Below, in pieces: positions 45,078 through 53,589 of a stretch of DNA of 64,000 nt. The notes under the pieces were generated by a model, which had not been told where the DNA came from, ran no database searches, and saw only the letters and a program-made list of their open reading frames with translations. Where the stretch lies: NCBI GenBank assembly GCA_024234365.1, contig JACKOK010000004.1, forward strand, positions 1 through 64,000, written 5' to 3'. The translations under genes were made by a program, and so were the position numbers. Numbering within the stretch: the stretch's first letter is position 1; each line of letters starts with the position of its first letter. This stretch comes from Pseudomonadales bacterium. Its GTDB lineage: Bacteria; Pseudomonadota; Gammaproteobacteria; Pseudomonadales; Pseudohongiellaceae.

Positions 45078-45360
45078 TGCTTGCCCTCTCTTGCCACCCG
45101 TTCGGGTCTTGTCGTCGCAAAAATCCCCTATTTCTTCCCCATCCTGTATGGCGAACTGTCATATAAGTGTGCTTAAATCCCCGCCATGTTGTGGGTTTGT
45201 TAAAAAAGCGTTAAACAACTTGCTGGCATGGGATTTGCGAGCTATTTTAAGCAGCACATCCCCCGCCATTGATCCCTGTCGCATTCTTAGTGTCGGGTCG
45301 TTGTCTGCCCTTTTTCCATTTATTTAGCTGCAAGTTCGTGTGCAATTCGAGGAGCCTGGA

Positions 45361-47826
45361 ATGACCAAGAAGAATAATCGCAACAAGTTATATCGCCAGA
45401 TGATGCTGGCCGGCCTTGTCAGCGCGTTCACCTCCCATGCCCTGGCCCAGCAGGTCACCCTGCAGAACAACCAGTTGCAGATCAGCGGTGGCAGCGGCAC
45501 GACCTTCTCCAGCCAAAGCCCCACGATTTCCTCCCTGGGGGTGGTGCAGACCATCATCGATGTCCCCACCACCAACGGCGTTGGCATTCCCAGCTTCAGC
45601 TTCACCATGCTGCCCAACTCGGTACCCGATGGCGTGTACTCCTACCGCGTGGGCGTGACCTTTGACGATGCTGCCAATGACCGCCGCCTGGAGGCCGAGA
45701 TCGGCACCCTGCAACTGACCGTCAGCGGCGGCGCCATCGTCAGCGGCACCATCCCCGGCAGCCAGAACCTGCGTGTGCTCGGCCGCAACGGCGGCGGCAC
45801 CCTGCAGGTGCAGATCAATGTCAGCAACAGCTCCACCAATGGGCCGATCACACTCAACGGCGGCTCGGTGTCCTTCAATGCCAGCAACCTGATCTCCCGC
45901 ATTCGCAGCTCCCACAGCCAGTTTGATTCCGTCATTCTGGCCGAGTTTGATCAACCTGCTACTTATGACTACCGCATTGCGGTACAGCAAACCGGCACCA
46001 CGGCCGCCGGCAGCCCCACGCTGGCTTTTGGTACCGGCACCACCTTTACCGCCTTCCCGCAGGTACAGGCGCCGGGTTGCGGCGCGGCCAACTGCGTGGG
46101 CAACACCACAGCCTTCCTGCTGAACACCAATGAGTTGGCCTCGGACTACACGGCCGCTTACACCGTCACCGGGCGTTTCAATGTCACCACGGTTTCCTCT
46201 GGCGGCAGCTCGGGGGGCAGCACTGGCGGCACAACTGTGACCGGCGATGTCTTCCAGGACACCAACAACCTGGGCAGTACCGTGGACAACATCACCGTCA
46301 CCACCGGGGAAACCCCCAGCACGGAAACCATCACCCAGATCAATGACGCGGTGAGCACCACCAACTCGCTTTTGACAAACACAAGCTCACAACTGAGCAG
46401 TGGCACCGTCAGCACTGCCCAGGCCCTGGAGACCTTGACTACCGTCAACAAGGCACTGGAGCTGGCTGGCACCGCCACACAAAGCGGTGGCACAGTAGAC
46501 ACCACGTCCACCACCACGGCCATCACCAATGTGGCCAATGTTCTGGGCGCACTGGCCACCAAGACCCTGAGCACGGAACAGAAAACCGAGATTTCCAACA
46601 TCGCCACCAACACCGTGACCAGCACAACCAAGCTGATTACCAGCGAGACCCCGCGCGCCACTATTCTGGCCCTGGTGGAAGCGACTGCCTCCCTGTTGCA
46701 GAAATCCAATGACGCAACCGGTTCATTGGCAGCGGCTCTTGTTACCCAGATTCAGGCATTGTCCACCAGCGCCACACAAAAAATTCTGCCTACCCTGCCC
46801 GAAAGCATTCGTGGCAATGTGGACCTGAACTCGATTGATGCCATACGCGCCCTGACAAGCGCCAAGGCAAGCGTGGCCGCTGTTGTTCTGAAAAGCAGCC
46901 CGGAAGCGTGCGACAGAAGCGCCTACAGAACTGCCAAAGAAGCTCATACAATTGCCTATGAGGCAGATCGTTTCTCACAGGCACATCTAGACGCCCATAT
47001 CGCCCGCAGGGACGCGAAAAGGGAATATAACGACTGTCTCAGGGCCGTTCGAGATCGCAATAGCAGCTCTCCAATACAATCTGCGCAAGGGCAGCTTCTG
47101 GCCGCGACTGCCGCAGAGCCCAGCTTTTCCCAGACCGACAACGGCGCAACCCTAGTGAGTTATGAGGGGCAGAATTACATCGCCAGCATCGGCAGCGGTC
47201 GCATCGTCCCCAGTGTACTGAGCGATGGTATTACTGTTTTGCCCGATGGCAGCCTGCTCTATGTGACTGCCGGCACGTCAACCGAGTTGAGCGCGGCGCC
47301 TGTCAACGACGAAGCACTGAGCAACGCCATCATTGCGGCCGGTTACTCTGAAATCACCCGTAACAACGGCGTGATCAATATTGGGTTGGGGAATAACGAA
47401 CGCTTCGCGGGCGTCCTGGCTTATGAGAACATCGGTTCCAATGTTGCGGGCTGCAGTTCCGTTTCCTTCAATGCCCCTACGGGCAACCCCGCCAGCACGG
47501 ACTATGTGTTCACCATGAGCTGCGATGATGGCGCTGTTCAACACATCACCCCCTTCCCCGACAGCAGCGTGTTCTTCGACACGGTGACCAATGCCGGCTT
47601 CGATGTGCGCACCGACCGCAACACCGGGGTAATCAGCATCGAAGGCGTGGGTAATGTACGCCCCAGCTTCTTCGTCACCCCGTTGACGGACAACGACACC
47701 ACCTATCTCAATGCCAACAAGACCGCAGAAGGCATTGCCATTCGCAGCACCGATGCCAATGGCGATGGCAAAGCAGACTATGAGGTTATCAGCGAGAACG
47801 GTGTGCAGTTGATGTACGGCTTGTAA
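45361..47826 (+). CDS. Large secreted protein, paralogue 2 (unknown function)
   Basis: 821 residues from the ATG at 45361, with GAGGAG seven bases upstream. The signal peptide (ending SHALA-QQV) differs from paralogue 1, but from QQVTLQNNQL for about 300 residues the two proteins are nearly identical, also in DNA. The central helical region is diverged. A unique stretch (about 515-570; CDRSAY ... YNDCLRAVRD) replaces the corresponding part of paralogue 1, again with a Cys at each end. The last 80 or so residues are again near-identical, with the DANGDGKADYEV loop. This mosaic suggests gene conversion or segment exchange. Own promoter likely. Confidence 0.72.
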   Translation: MTKKNNRNKLYRQMMLAGLVSAFTSHALAQQVTLQNNQLQISGGSGTTFSSQSPTISSLGVVQTIIDVPTTNGVGIPSFSFTMLPNSVPDGVYSYRVGVTFDDAANDRRLEAEIGTLQLTVSGGAIVSGTIPGSQNLRVLGRNGGGTLQVQINVSNSSTNGPITLNGGSVSFNASNLISRIRSSHSQFDSVILAEFDQPATYDYRIAVQQTGTTAAGSPTLAFGTGTTFTAFPQVQAPGCGAANCVGNTTAFLLNTNELASDYTAAYTVTGRFNVTTVSSGGSSGGSTGGTTVTGDVFQDTNNLGSTVDNITVTTGETPSTETITQINDAVSTTNSLLTNTSSQLSSGTVSTAQALETLTTVNKALELAGTATQSGGTVDTTSTTTAITNVANVLGALATKTLSTEQKTEISNIATNTVTSTTKLITSETPRATILALVEATASLLQKSNDATGSLAAALVTQIQALSTSATQKILPTLPESIRGNVDLNSIDAIRALTSAKASVAAVVLKSSPEACDRSAYRTAKEAHTIAYEADRFSQAHLDAHIARRDAKREYNDCLRAVRDRNSSSPIQSAQGQLLAATAAEPSFSQTDNGATLVSYEGQNYIASIGSGRIVPSVLSDGITVLPDGSLLYVTAGTSTELSAAPVNDEALSNAIIAAGYSEITRNNGVINIGLGNNERFAGVLAYENIGSNVAGCSSVSFNAPTGNPASTDYVFTMSCDDGAVQHITPFPDSSVFFDTVTNAGFDVRTDRNTGVISIEGVGNVRPSFFVTPLTDNDTTYLNANKTAEGIAIRSTDANGDGKADYEVISENGVQLMYGL

Positions 47827-47833
47827 GAGATTT

Positions 47834-47856
47834 GGGGGAGTGCTTAACACTCCCCC
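47834..47856 (+). terminator. Hairpin terminator after paralogue 2
   Basis: GGGGGAGTG (47834-47842), a 5-base loop and CACTCCCCC (47848-47856) form a perfect 9-bp stem directly after the stop codon. The following GGTTTCCTACTGGTTTT has only short T runs. Confidence 0.75.
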
Positions 47857-47904
47857 GGTTTCCTACTGGTTTTCATGTGTCGAAGTGTCCAGCACGGTGT
47901 AATC

Positions 47905-48954
47905 ATGAGCTTCATCAATCTGTTCAGTGCCTTCATCATCACGTCCATTTCCCTGTTCGTGCTCAAGCCCGTTGCCGGGCGCCTGGGGCTGATCGACATT
48001 CCCGGGGGGCGCAAGACCCATCTTGCCCCCACCCCGCTTGTCGGTGGCCTGGGCATTTATCTGGGCACCCTGAGCATGAGCCTGTTCACCCCCCATGTGC
48101 TGTTGCACTACAGCGCCATGCTGGCCATTTCCAGCCTGGTGCTGTTCATCGGCATTTTTGACGATGCCCGTGAACTGCGGGTTTCGGTACGCATGGGGGT
48201 GCATGCCTTTGCCGCCTGGCTGATGGCCGCTGTGGCCGGCAATCAGTTACTGAGCCTGGGCAATATCATGGGCTTCGGCATTGTGGAGCTGGGCGTGCTG
48301 GCCGTGCCATTAACGGTTTTTGCCACCGTAGGCGTGATCAATGCCATCAACATGACCGATGGCATCGACGGCTTATCCGGGGGGCTGGTACTTATCGCCC
48401 TGTGCTTCCTCAGCATTGTCGCATTCATGGCAGGCGGTTCCGCCATGCTGCATTTCTGCACTCTGCTGGCCTGCTCCCTGCTCGCCTTCCTGATGCTGAA
48501 CTTCCGCCTGCCCTGGAAGCAATCGGCGCTGGTGTACCTGGGAGATGCGGGCAGCACCCTGCTGGGCTTTATTCTGACCTGGTTGATCATTGAGGCCACG
48601 CAGGGAGAGAACGCCATCATGGCGCCCGTGTATGCGCTGTGGTTCATGGCTATTCCGTTGATCGACACTGTATCACTGCTCATCAAACGCCCCATGCGTG
48701 GCGCCAACCCTTTCAGCGCGGGCACCGATCATTTGCACCACCGCCTGATACGAGCCGGTTATACCCACGAGCAGACGGTGCTGGGCCTCTACATGGCCGC
48801 GCTGATCTTCGGCAGCATCGGTTTGTTGGGTCTGTATTACCAGGCCAGCGAAGCGCTTATGTTCCTGGGCTTTATGGTGCTGTTTACTGCCTATATGAGC
48901 TGGGGAAGCCTGTCCCGGGTGTTGACTCAAGGGACAAGCAGCGCCCGCATCTAA
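47905..48954 (+). CDS. MraY/WecA-type polyprenyl-phosphate sugar-1-phosphate transferase
   Basis: 349 residues from the ATG at 47905; ten upstream in-frame codons look unlikely. An integral membrane protein with about 10 hydrophobic helices. Signature loops are GGRKTHLAPTPLVGGLGIY (first cytoplasmic loop), LFIGIFDDARELRV (Asp pair), INMTDGIDGLSGG (catalytic Asp motif), YLGDAGSTLLGF, and a late GTDHLHHRL His loop. This pattern fits WecA, which loads GlcNAc-1-P on undecaprenyl phosphate to start O-antigen or enterobacterial glycans. It could serve the glycan locus after 56 kb, which has wecB but no adjacent wecA. It overlaps the convergent metallo-hydrolase by 4 bases. Confidence 0.9.
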   Translation: MSFINLFSAFIITSISLFVLKPVAGRLGLIDIPGGRKTHLAPTPLVGGLGIYLGTLSMSLFTPHVLLHYSAMLAISSLVLFIGIFDDARELRVSVRMGVHAFAAWLMAAVAGNQLLSLGNIMGFGIVELGVLAVPLTVFATVGVINAINMTDGIDGLSGGLVLIALCFLSIVAFMAGGSAMLHFCTLLACSLLAFLMLNFRLPWKQSALVYLGDAGSTLLGFILTWLIIEATQGENAIMAPVYALWFMAIPLIDTVSLLIKRPMRGANPFSAGTDHLHHRLIRAGYTHEQTVLGLYMAALIFGSIGLLGLYYQASEALMFLGFMVLFTAYMSWGSLSRVLTQGTSSARI

Positions 48955-50660
48955 CTCCTTTCCGGCAGGACAATGTGCATTGTTCTGCCGTACTCCTTTG
49001 CCAATGCCTTCAGGGCACGTTTCAGCGCCTTCCTTGCCTCCTCATTGCCATGCACCACGCGAACCTCACCTGGCCAGCGCCGCATGCCACGCACAAAGCT
49101 CAGCAGGTTCTGTTGATCCGCATGGGCGGAATAGCCACCGACGTAATCCACACCTGCGCGAATATCAAACCGTTCCCCGTCCAGATCGACAGATGGCAAT
49201 CCATGATGATGGAGCCTGCCTCGTAGGAGCCTGCCCTGCAGGCGATGGGAGCCTGAATTCACCTCTGCATTCTGATCGCCAGCAGGGCTGGCTCCTACAG
49301 AATTGGGGTTTAGATCGGGGTTTGGATTGGAGTTTGGATTGGAGTTTGGATTGGGGTTACCCCGCTCCGCCGCCTTCATGATTTCATGCCCCGGCGTGCC
49401 CGGTACCTGGTAGCCCACAAACAGCACATTGTGGCGAGGGTCTTCCAGCATCGCCTTTAGATAATTGACGATGCGCCCACCCGCTGCCATGCCGCTGGCG
49501 GCAATCACAATGGCGGGGCGACGGGTTTCGGCCAGGTAGCGCACCAGGCGCAGATGATCCTCGTGAGAGTCCACCGTCAACAGTGAATCAAAGTCCAACG
49601 GATGTCGCCCGCTGCGCACGCGTTTCATGGCCTCTTCGTCCCAATAGGGCTTCAGAGCGCGATAGACCTCGGTAAACTTTGCCGCCAGCGGCGAATCCAC
49701 CACGATGGTGATGTCGCGCCAGGTATTATCCCCGCCTCCCGTAGGAGCCTGCCTTGCAGGCGATTTTTTTGAATTTGAATCGCCTGCAGGGCAGGCTCCT
49801 ACGGAGGATTGGGGCTCTGCATCGCCAGCAGGGCTGGCTCCTACAGGTTTGAGCTTCATGTCATGCAGAATACCCTCGAACTCATACAACAACTCCTGCG
49901 TACGCCCAATACTGAACGCCGGAATCAACACCGTGCCACCATCGGCCAGTGCTTTTTCCACCAAGGCCTTCAGGCGTTGCCGCCGGGTAGCACGGTTTTC
50001 ATGCACACGATTGCCGTAAGTACTCTCGATTATCAGCGTATCCGCCCGCTGTGGTGATTTCGGCGCGGGCAAAAGAGGGGCATGGGGCGCTCCCAGGTCG
50101 CCCGAGAGCACCGTGCGGTGCGAACGCCAGGCATCGGCCTCGGATTCACGCCAACGCAGATCGAGCTCAACATAGGCCGAGCCCAGAATATGCCCCGCGC
50201 GCTGCAAGCGCAGTTTAAGCTCGAACGTTGGTGTCTGCCGCAAGGGATACCAGGTGGCATAAGCCAAGGGCAGCAGATGCTCGTTTACCTCGGCCAGAAA
50301 TCGCTCAATGGTTTTTCTGTCACGCGTGAAGCCCATCTTCAGCGCGTCTTCAATGACAAGCGGGAGCAATTTGGCCGAGGGCGCCGAACACAGAATCGGC
50401 CCCTTGAAACCCGCCGCCATCAGGTAAGGTAGCCGCCCGATATGGTCGATATGCACATGTGTCACTACCAAAGCCCTGACACATTCGAGACTGAAATCAA
50501 TTTCCTGCCCTGCTGGCCCGGAATTTCTCGCCTCCTGGCCCTGAAACAGCCCGCAGTCCACCAACAAATGAAACGCCTCACTGGCGATGTAGCGATGACA
50601 ACTGCCCGTGACACCATCCGCCGCGCCGTGGTGCATGAATTGAGGAAATGTGTGCGGCAT
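48951..50660 (-). CDS. Beta-CASP metallo-beta-lactamase fold hydrolase with REP-derived insertions
   Basis: 569 residues from the ATG at 50660; the frame extends into the upstream REPIN but MPHTFPQFMHHGAADGVTGS is a normal family start. The MBL metal motif HVHIDH is at 68-73, with HILGSAY, SGDLG and IIESTYGN downstream. The beta-CASP part follows, and the C-terminal zinc ligand lies in GYSAHADQ. The family usually has 430-470 residues and acts as an RNase or RNA-specific nuclease (CPSF/RNase J relatives). Here two extra loops (residues about 270-308 and 430-482) are encoded by REPs and 12-bp repeats and read VGASPAGD, VGACPAGD, NPNSNPNS and RLQGRLLR. The frame is intact across both. Activity may persist if the loops are on the surface. 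Confidence 0.88.
   Translation of the reverse strand: MPHTFPQFMHHGAADGVTGSCHRYIASEAFHLLVDCGLFQGQEARNSGPAGQEIDFSLECVRALVVTHVHIDHIGRLPYLMAAGFKGPILCSAPSAKLLPLVIEDALKMGFTRDRKTIERFLAEVNEHLLPLAYATWYPLRQTPTFELKLRLQRAGHILGSAYVELDLRWRESEADAWRSHRTVLSGDLGAPHAPLLPAPKSPQRADTLIIESTYGNRVHENRATRRQRLKALVEKALADGGTVLIPAFSIGRTQELLYEFEGILHDMKLKPVGASPAGDAEPQSSVGACPAGDSNSKKSPARQAPTGGGDNTWRDITIVVDSPLAAKFTEVYRALKPYWDEEAMKRVRSGRHPLDFDSLLTVDSHEDHLRLVRYLAETRRPAIVIAASGMAAGGRIVNYLKAMLEDPRHNVLFVGYQVPGTPGHEIMKAAERGNPNPNSNPNSNPNPDLNPNSVGASPAGDQNAEVNSGSHRLQGRLLRGRLHHHGLPSVDLDGERFDIRAGVDYVGGYSAHADQQNLLSFVRGMRRWPGEVRVVHGNEEARKALKRALKALAKEYGRTMHIVLPERS
49223..49366. repeat. REPIN and 12-bp tandem repeats inside the metallo-hydrolase gene
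   Basis: A forward REP (49223-49244) and an inverted REP (49277-49298) form a 76-bp REPIN. It is followed to about 49366 by repeats of the type GGATTGGAGTTT that encode NPNS units on the minus strand. All of it is read through in the gene's frame. Confidence 0.92.
49741..49844. repeat. Three REPs inside the metallo-hydrolase gene
   Basis: Forward 49741-49762, inverted 49781-49802, inverted 49823-49844, in the beta-CASP part of the gene. The frame stays open, giving peptides of the VGACPAGD and SPARQAPT kind. Confidence 0.92.
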
Positions 50661-50685
50661 GTGGACCTCCCTGGGAATTGCTTTC

Positions 50686-50761
50686 GTAGGAGCCTGCCCT
50701 GCAGGCGAATGGTTTTGCACCGTGGTTTGTCATTCCTATCGCCAGCAGGGCTGGCTCCTAC
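50686..50761. repeat. 76-bp REPIN
   Basis: Forward REP 50686-50707 (CCTGCCCTGCAGG stem) and inverted REP 50740-50761 (CCAGCAGGGCTGG stem), with the inner sequence GGTTTTGCACCGTGGTTTGT. Same length and nearly the same inner sequence as those at 51539, 53323 and 53424. Confidence 0.93.
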
Positions 50762-50790
50762 GGGGTCGGTTTCCCCTGACGAGGGGGAGT

Positions 50791-51216
50791 TCAAACCCTG
50801 CGCGCCGCCAGACCGAAGAAAACGGCGGCATTGATCAGGGCATCGTCTTCACTGACCAGGCAGGCCTGATGCACTTCAGCGCAAGCCAGATGCAGTGCAT
50901 CCAGTGTTCTCAAACTCGTTCTGCGCATACCAATCCAATGACTTGCTCGCTGGAAGCAGGCAAGCTGTATCGGGCAGCGTATGTATCTGCCCTGATGGAT
51001 GTCCTGCTGGAAGGCGTTGTCGATCCGGTTGGCCTGTGCTTCTGTCAGCTCTCCCATGCGCACCCACCGCGCCAAAGCGCTGGCGACTTCGACCTCGGTC
51101 AAGTGACTGATCAACACCGGTTGGGTTTGCGCACTGAGCAAAGTTTGCACCCTGTCACTTGCCGCCTCCTGACGATAATAGGGCAAGAGTGCACTGGTAT
51201 CGAAATACAGCATCAA
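50791..51216 (-). CDS. PIN-domain (VapC-like) toxin
   Basis: A 141-residue protein starting MMLYFDTSALLPYY, with the first PIN Asp at position 6. Further acidic residues lie in LTEVEVASALARW (Glu41 region), TLDALHLACA and the C-terminal VSEDDALINAA. These form the metal site of a ribonuclease that cuts tRNA or other structured RNA. It overlaps the antitoxin gene by 4 bases, antitoxin first, as in vapBC operons. It lies between two REPINs. Target unknown. Confidence 0.92.
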   Translation of the reverse strand: MMLYFDTSALLPYYRQEAASDRVQTLLSAQTQPVLISHLTEVEVASALARWVRMGELTEAQANRIDNAFQQDIHQGRYIRCPIQLACFQRASHWIGMRRTSLRTLDALHLACAEVHQACLVSEDDALINAAVFFGLAARRV

Positions 51217-51449
51217 TAGCGCTGTTCGTCACGCAGTTTGCTGACCAGCGCAGCAGCACTGCCATGGCACGCAGGCAACGAGGCTCGAAGGTCCGCGCGA
51301 TCTGTAAAATGGATCGTCGCGGCCCTTGGTGGTATCAGGTGCGCAGCAGGTTTGCCATGTCGAAGAATAACAACTTCCTCCCCGGCCGCCACAGTATCCA
51401 GGAGGCTGGAAAGGTTCTCTCTGGTTTCACGAACACTGATTTCTTTCAC
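51213..51449 (-). CDS. Phd/YefM-type antitoxin
   Basis: A 78-residue protein whose N-terminus KEISVRETRENLSSLLDTV is the DNA-binding Phd/YefM fold, followed by GEEVVILRHGKPAAHLIP. The C-terminal half, less conserved, would wrap the PIN toxin. Its upstream region has AAGAAATCAGTGTTC-like spacing without an obvious operator. Coupled to the toxin by ATGA. Confidence 0.9.
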   Translation of the reverse strand: MKEISVRETRENLSSLLDTVAAGEEVVILRHGKPAAHLIPPRAATIHFTDRADLRASLPACHGSAAALVSKLRDEQRY

Positions 51450-51538
51450 GCTTCTCGCCCCTCAATTTAAGTACACAAAAAGTGTACATATCGAGGCTGC
51501 AAGTTGCAATCAAGCTGTCACCCTTGGTGTTTTCTCCT

Positions 51539-51614
51539 GTAGGAGCCTGCCCTGCAGGCGAATGGTTCTGCACCGTGGTTTGTCATTCCTATCGCCAGCT
51601 GGGCTGGCTCCTAC
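51539..51614. repeat. 76-bp REPIN
   Basis: Forward 51539-51560 and inverted 51593-51614, with inner sequence GGTTCTGCACCGTGGTTTGT. It lies between the Phd/PIN module and the HipBA promoter. The rest of the 51450-51772 gap holds the hip operators. Confidence 0.93.
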
Positions 51615-51685
51615 GACTAAATACAGCCCACCATCTTGCTTCTGTCAAATCCACGGGAGTCAGATGGACATGAGAACTGGAAGAA

Positions 51686-51754
51686 ATATGTGCGATCGCG
51701 CATATTCTGTTGACTTCCCGATTGAAGAGGTGGAATATGCGCGTTCGCGCATAA
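51686..51754 (+). promoter_or_regulatory. hipBA promoter with two palindromic operators
   Basis: ATATGTGCGATCGCGCATAT (51686-51705) and ATATGCGCGTTCGCGCATAA (51735-51754) share the same palindromic pattern, with centres 49 bp apart. TTGACT at 51710-51715 with GAATAT at 51733-51738 (17-bp spacer) is a fair sigma-70 promoter lying between and overlapping them. This fits HipB-type autorepression by two dimers. Confidence 0.75.
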
Positions 51755-51772
51755 TACATAGCAGGCATCCAT

Positions 51773-52009
51773 ATGGACACCCACACCATCGGCAAATTGA
51801 TCCGCGAGACTCGCCAGGGCCTGGGCATGCGTCAGGATGAATTGGCCAGCGTTGCCAACATCAGCATCCGAGCTCTCAGCAATATCGAGAACGGCAAGCA
51901 CACCGCCCATATCGGCCTGGTACTCAATACACTGGCTGCTCTGGGCATTGAGATGTGCCTGACACCGCCATCCGGCAGCCAGGTGAGTGAAGTGAAGGGC
52001 CCGTCATGA
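51773..52009 (+). CDS. HipB-like helix-turn-helix antitoxin
   Basis: A 78-residue Xre-type regulator. Residues about 5-62 form the helix-turn-helix: GKLIRETRQGLGMRQDELA (in two helices), SVANISIRALSNIENGKHT, and a last helix LVLNTLAALGIEM. It should repress its own operon through the two palindromes upstream and neutralise HipA. Its stop overlaps the HipA start as ATGA. Confidence 0.92.
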   Translation: MDTHTIGKLIRETRQGLGMRQDELASVANISIRALSNIENGKHTAHIGLVLNTLAALGIEMCLTPPSGSQVSEVKGPS

Positions 52010-53274
52010 AACTGCGCATCCTCTTTCATGAACAAGCCTGCGGCTGGCTGCAGATCGACAACGAACGCATGCAGTTTCAGTACGATGGCAGCTATGTGGA
52101 TGCACAACAGGCACCAATCTCCGTGACCATGCCATTGCGAAAGGAAGCGTGGCCGGATGCCAAGACCTTCCCCTTCTTCGAGAACCTTCTGCCGGAAGGG
52201 CAGGTTCGCCATTTGCTCGCCGAAGCCTTGCAGACAGCGGACAACAATTTCGAACGCCTGCTGCTGGAAACAGGCGGTGATGTGGCCGGCGCCATCAGCA
52301 TTCTGCCAGCCGAACAAAGTACACACGCGGCAACTGAACCCGTCCCCCTGCCCCCGGCATTATCCGAGCTCGAACTCGGCCAGTGTCTGAAACAGATCGA
52401 AACCCGCCCCTTCCTGCCACAACAAACCCAAGGTATGCGCCTGAGTCTGGCCGGTGCACAAAACAAGCTGCCCGTGGTGCTGGATGCACAGGGCGGTGTT
52501 CACCTGCCGGGCCAACACGCCTCCACCCACATCATCAAACCACCCAATGCGCGCTTCGCCGACCTGGTGGAAAACGAATATCTGTGCATGCGTGCCGCAG
52601 CGAGGGCAGGCTTGCAGGTGCCTGCCGTGCAATTGCGCAACTTCGTCACAGGCAGTGGTGAGCAGCACGATTGCTATGTCATCACGCGCTACGACCGGGA
52701 AGAACGAGACGGGTACACCAGGCGCCTGCATCAGGAAGACATGTGCCAGATACTGGGCCTGCCCTCTGCCCGCAAATATGTGCAGGATGGGGGCCCCGGT
52801 TTTCGGGAACTCTTCGAGGTACTGCGCCAACATACCCGCCCGGCAGCTGTTCAGCAGCAAGAGCTGATACATCGGATTCTCTTCAACCTGCTGATCGGCA
52901 ACCAGGACGCACATGGCAAGAACTTCGCCCTGCTGCATCGACACACCAGCATCGTACTCACCCCGGCCTATGATCTGGTGAGCACTCTGGTTTACCCCGA
53001 GCTTAGCCGGGAATTCGCAATGCCGATAGGCCGTGCACGAACCGTGGAAGAGTTGGATGCAGAGGCACTGAAGGCGTTTCAGGAGATGGCAGGCGTAAAT
53101 CTGAAAAGACAAGCAGGCAGGCTGCAACAGTTTCTGACACGGGCACTGCACGCACTGGAAGACGAGGCAGCGGCTGTGCGGGAAGAAGTATGGCCAGGAA
53201 GTGAAGCAACGCTACAGGAAATCGTGAGGCGGGCAAGCCACCATACCGAACTCCTGAAGCGGTGGCTGGACTGA
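52006..53274 (+). CDS. hipA: HipA-type Ser/Thr kinase toxin
   Basis: A 422-residue protein with the HipA layout: an N-terminal lobe (1-110) with PFFENLLPEG, a central part with SLAGAQNKLPVVL (ATP-binding Lys/Gly region), and HIIKPPN. The kinase core holds the ENEYLCMRAAARAGL helix, YVITRYDRE, catalytic GNQDAHGKNFALL (near residue 297-309), and PAYDLVST as the metal-binding Asp. E. coli HipA phosphorylates GltX and induces dormancy; the substrate here is unknown. All key residues are present, so an active kinase is likely. HipB is coupled upstream. Confidence 0.94.
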   Translation: MKLRILFHEQACGWLQIDNERMQFQYDGSYVDAQQAPISVTMPLRKEAWPDAKTFPFFENLLPEGQVRHLLAEALQTADNNFERLLLETGGDVAGAISILPAEQSTHAATEPVPLPPALSELELGQCLKQIETRPFLPQQTQGMRLSLAGAQNKLPVVLDAQGGVHLPGQHASTHIIKPPNARFADLVENEYLCMRAAARAGLQVPAVQLRNFVTGSGEQHDCYVITRYDREERDGYTRRLHQEDMCQILGLPSARKYVQDGGPGFRELFEVLRQHTRPAAVQQQELIHRILFNLLIGNQDAHGKNFALLHRHTSIVLTPAYDLVSTLVYPELSREFAMPIGRARTVEELDAEALKAFQEMAGVNLKRQAGRLQQFLTRALHALEDEAAAVREEVWPGSEATLQEIVRRASHHTELLKRWLD

Positions 53275-53279
53275 TTACT

Positions 53280-53499
53280 GTAGAAGCCAGCCCTGCAGGA
53301 TTACGCTATCTCCCCTCTTACCGTAGGAGCCTGCCCTGCAGGCGAATGGTTCTGCACCGTGGTTTGTCATTCCCATCGCCAGCAGGGCTGGCTCCTACAA
53401 GAGCGCCGGGGTTCTGCCAAACCGTAGGAGCCTGCCCTGCAGGCGAATGGTTCTGCGCCATGATTTGATGTCCCCATCGCCAGCAGGGCTGGCTCCTAC
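53280..53499. repeat. Two 76-bp REPINs and a degenerate REP
   Basis: A degenerate forward REP is at 53280-53299. REPINs are at 53323-53398 (forward 53323, inverted 53377) and 53424-53499 (forward 53424, inverted 53478). They fill most of the gap between hipA and the AbiE module. Confidence 0.92.
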
Positions 53500-53528
53500 G
53501 GGGATAACGGTTATTCCAGCGTTTAGGC

Positions 53529-53557
53529 TTGAGCCTCTTCATGTGGACACATATACT
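53529..53557 (+). promoter_or_regulatory. Sigma-70 promoter for the AbiE module
   Basis: TTGAGC (53529-53534), a 17-bp spacer and TATACT (53552-53557). Transcription would begin near 53564. Small inverted arms AGGCT/AGCCT overlap the -35. Confidence 0.65.
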
Positions 53558-53589
53558 ACGCGCAACTGGTATAAGTGATTAGAAACCTC

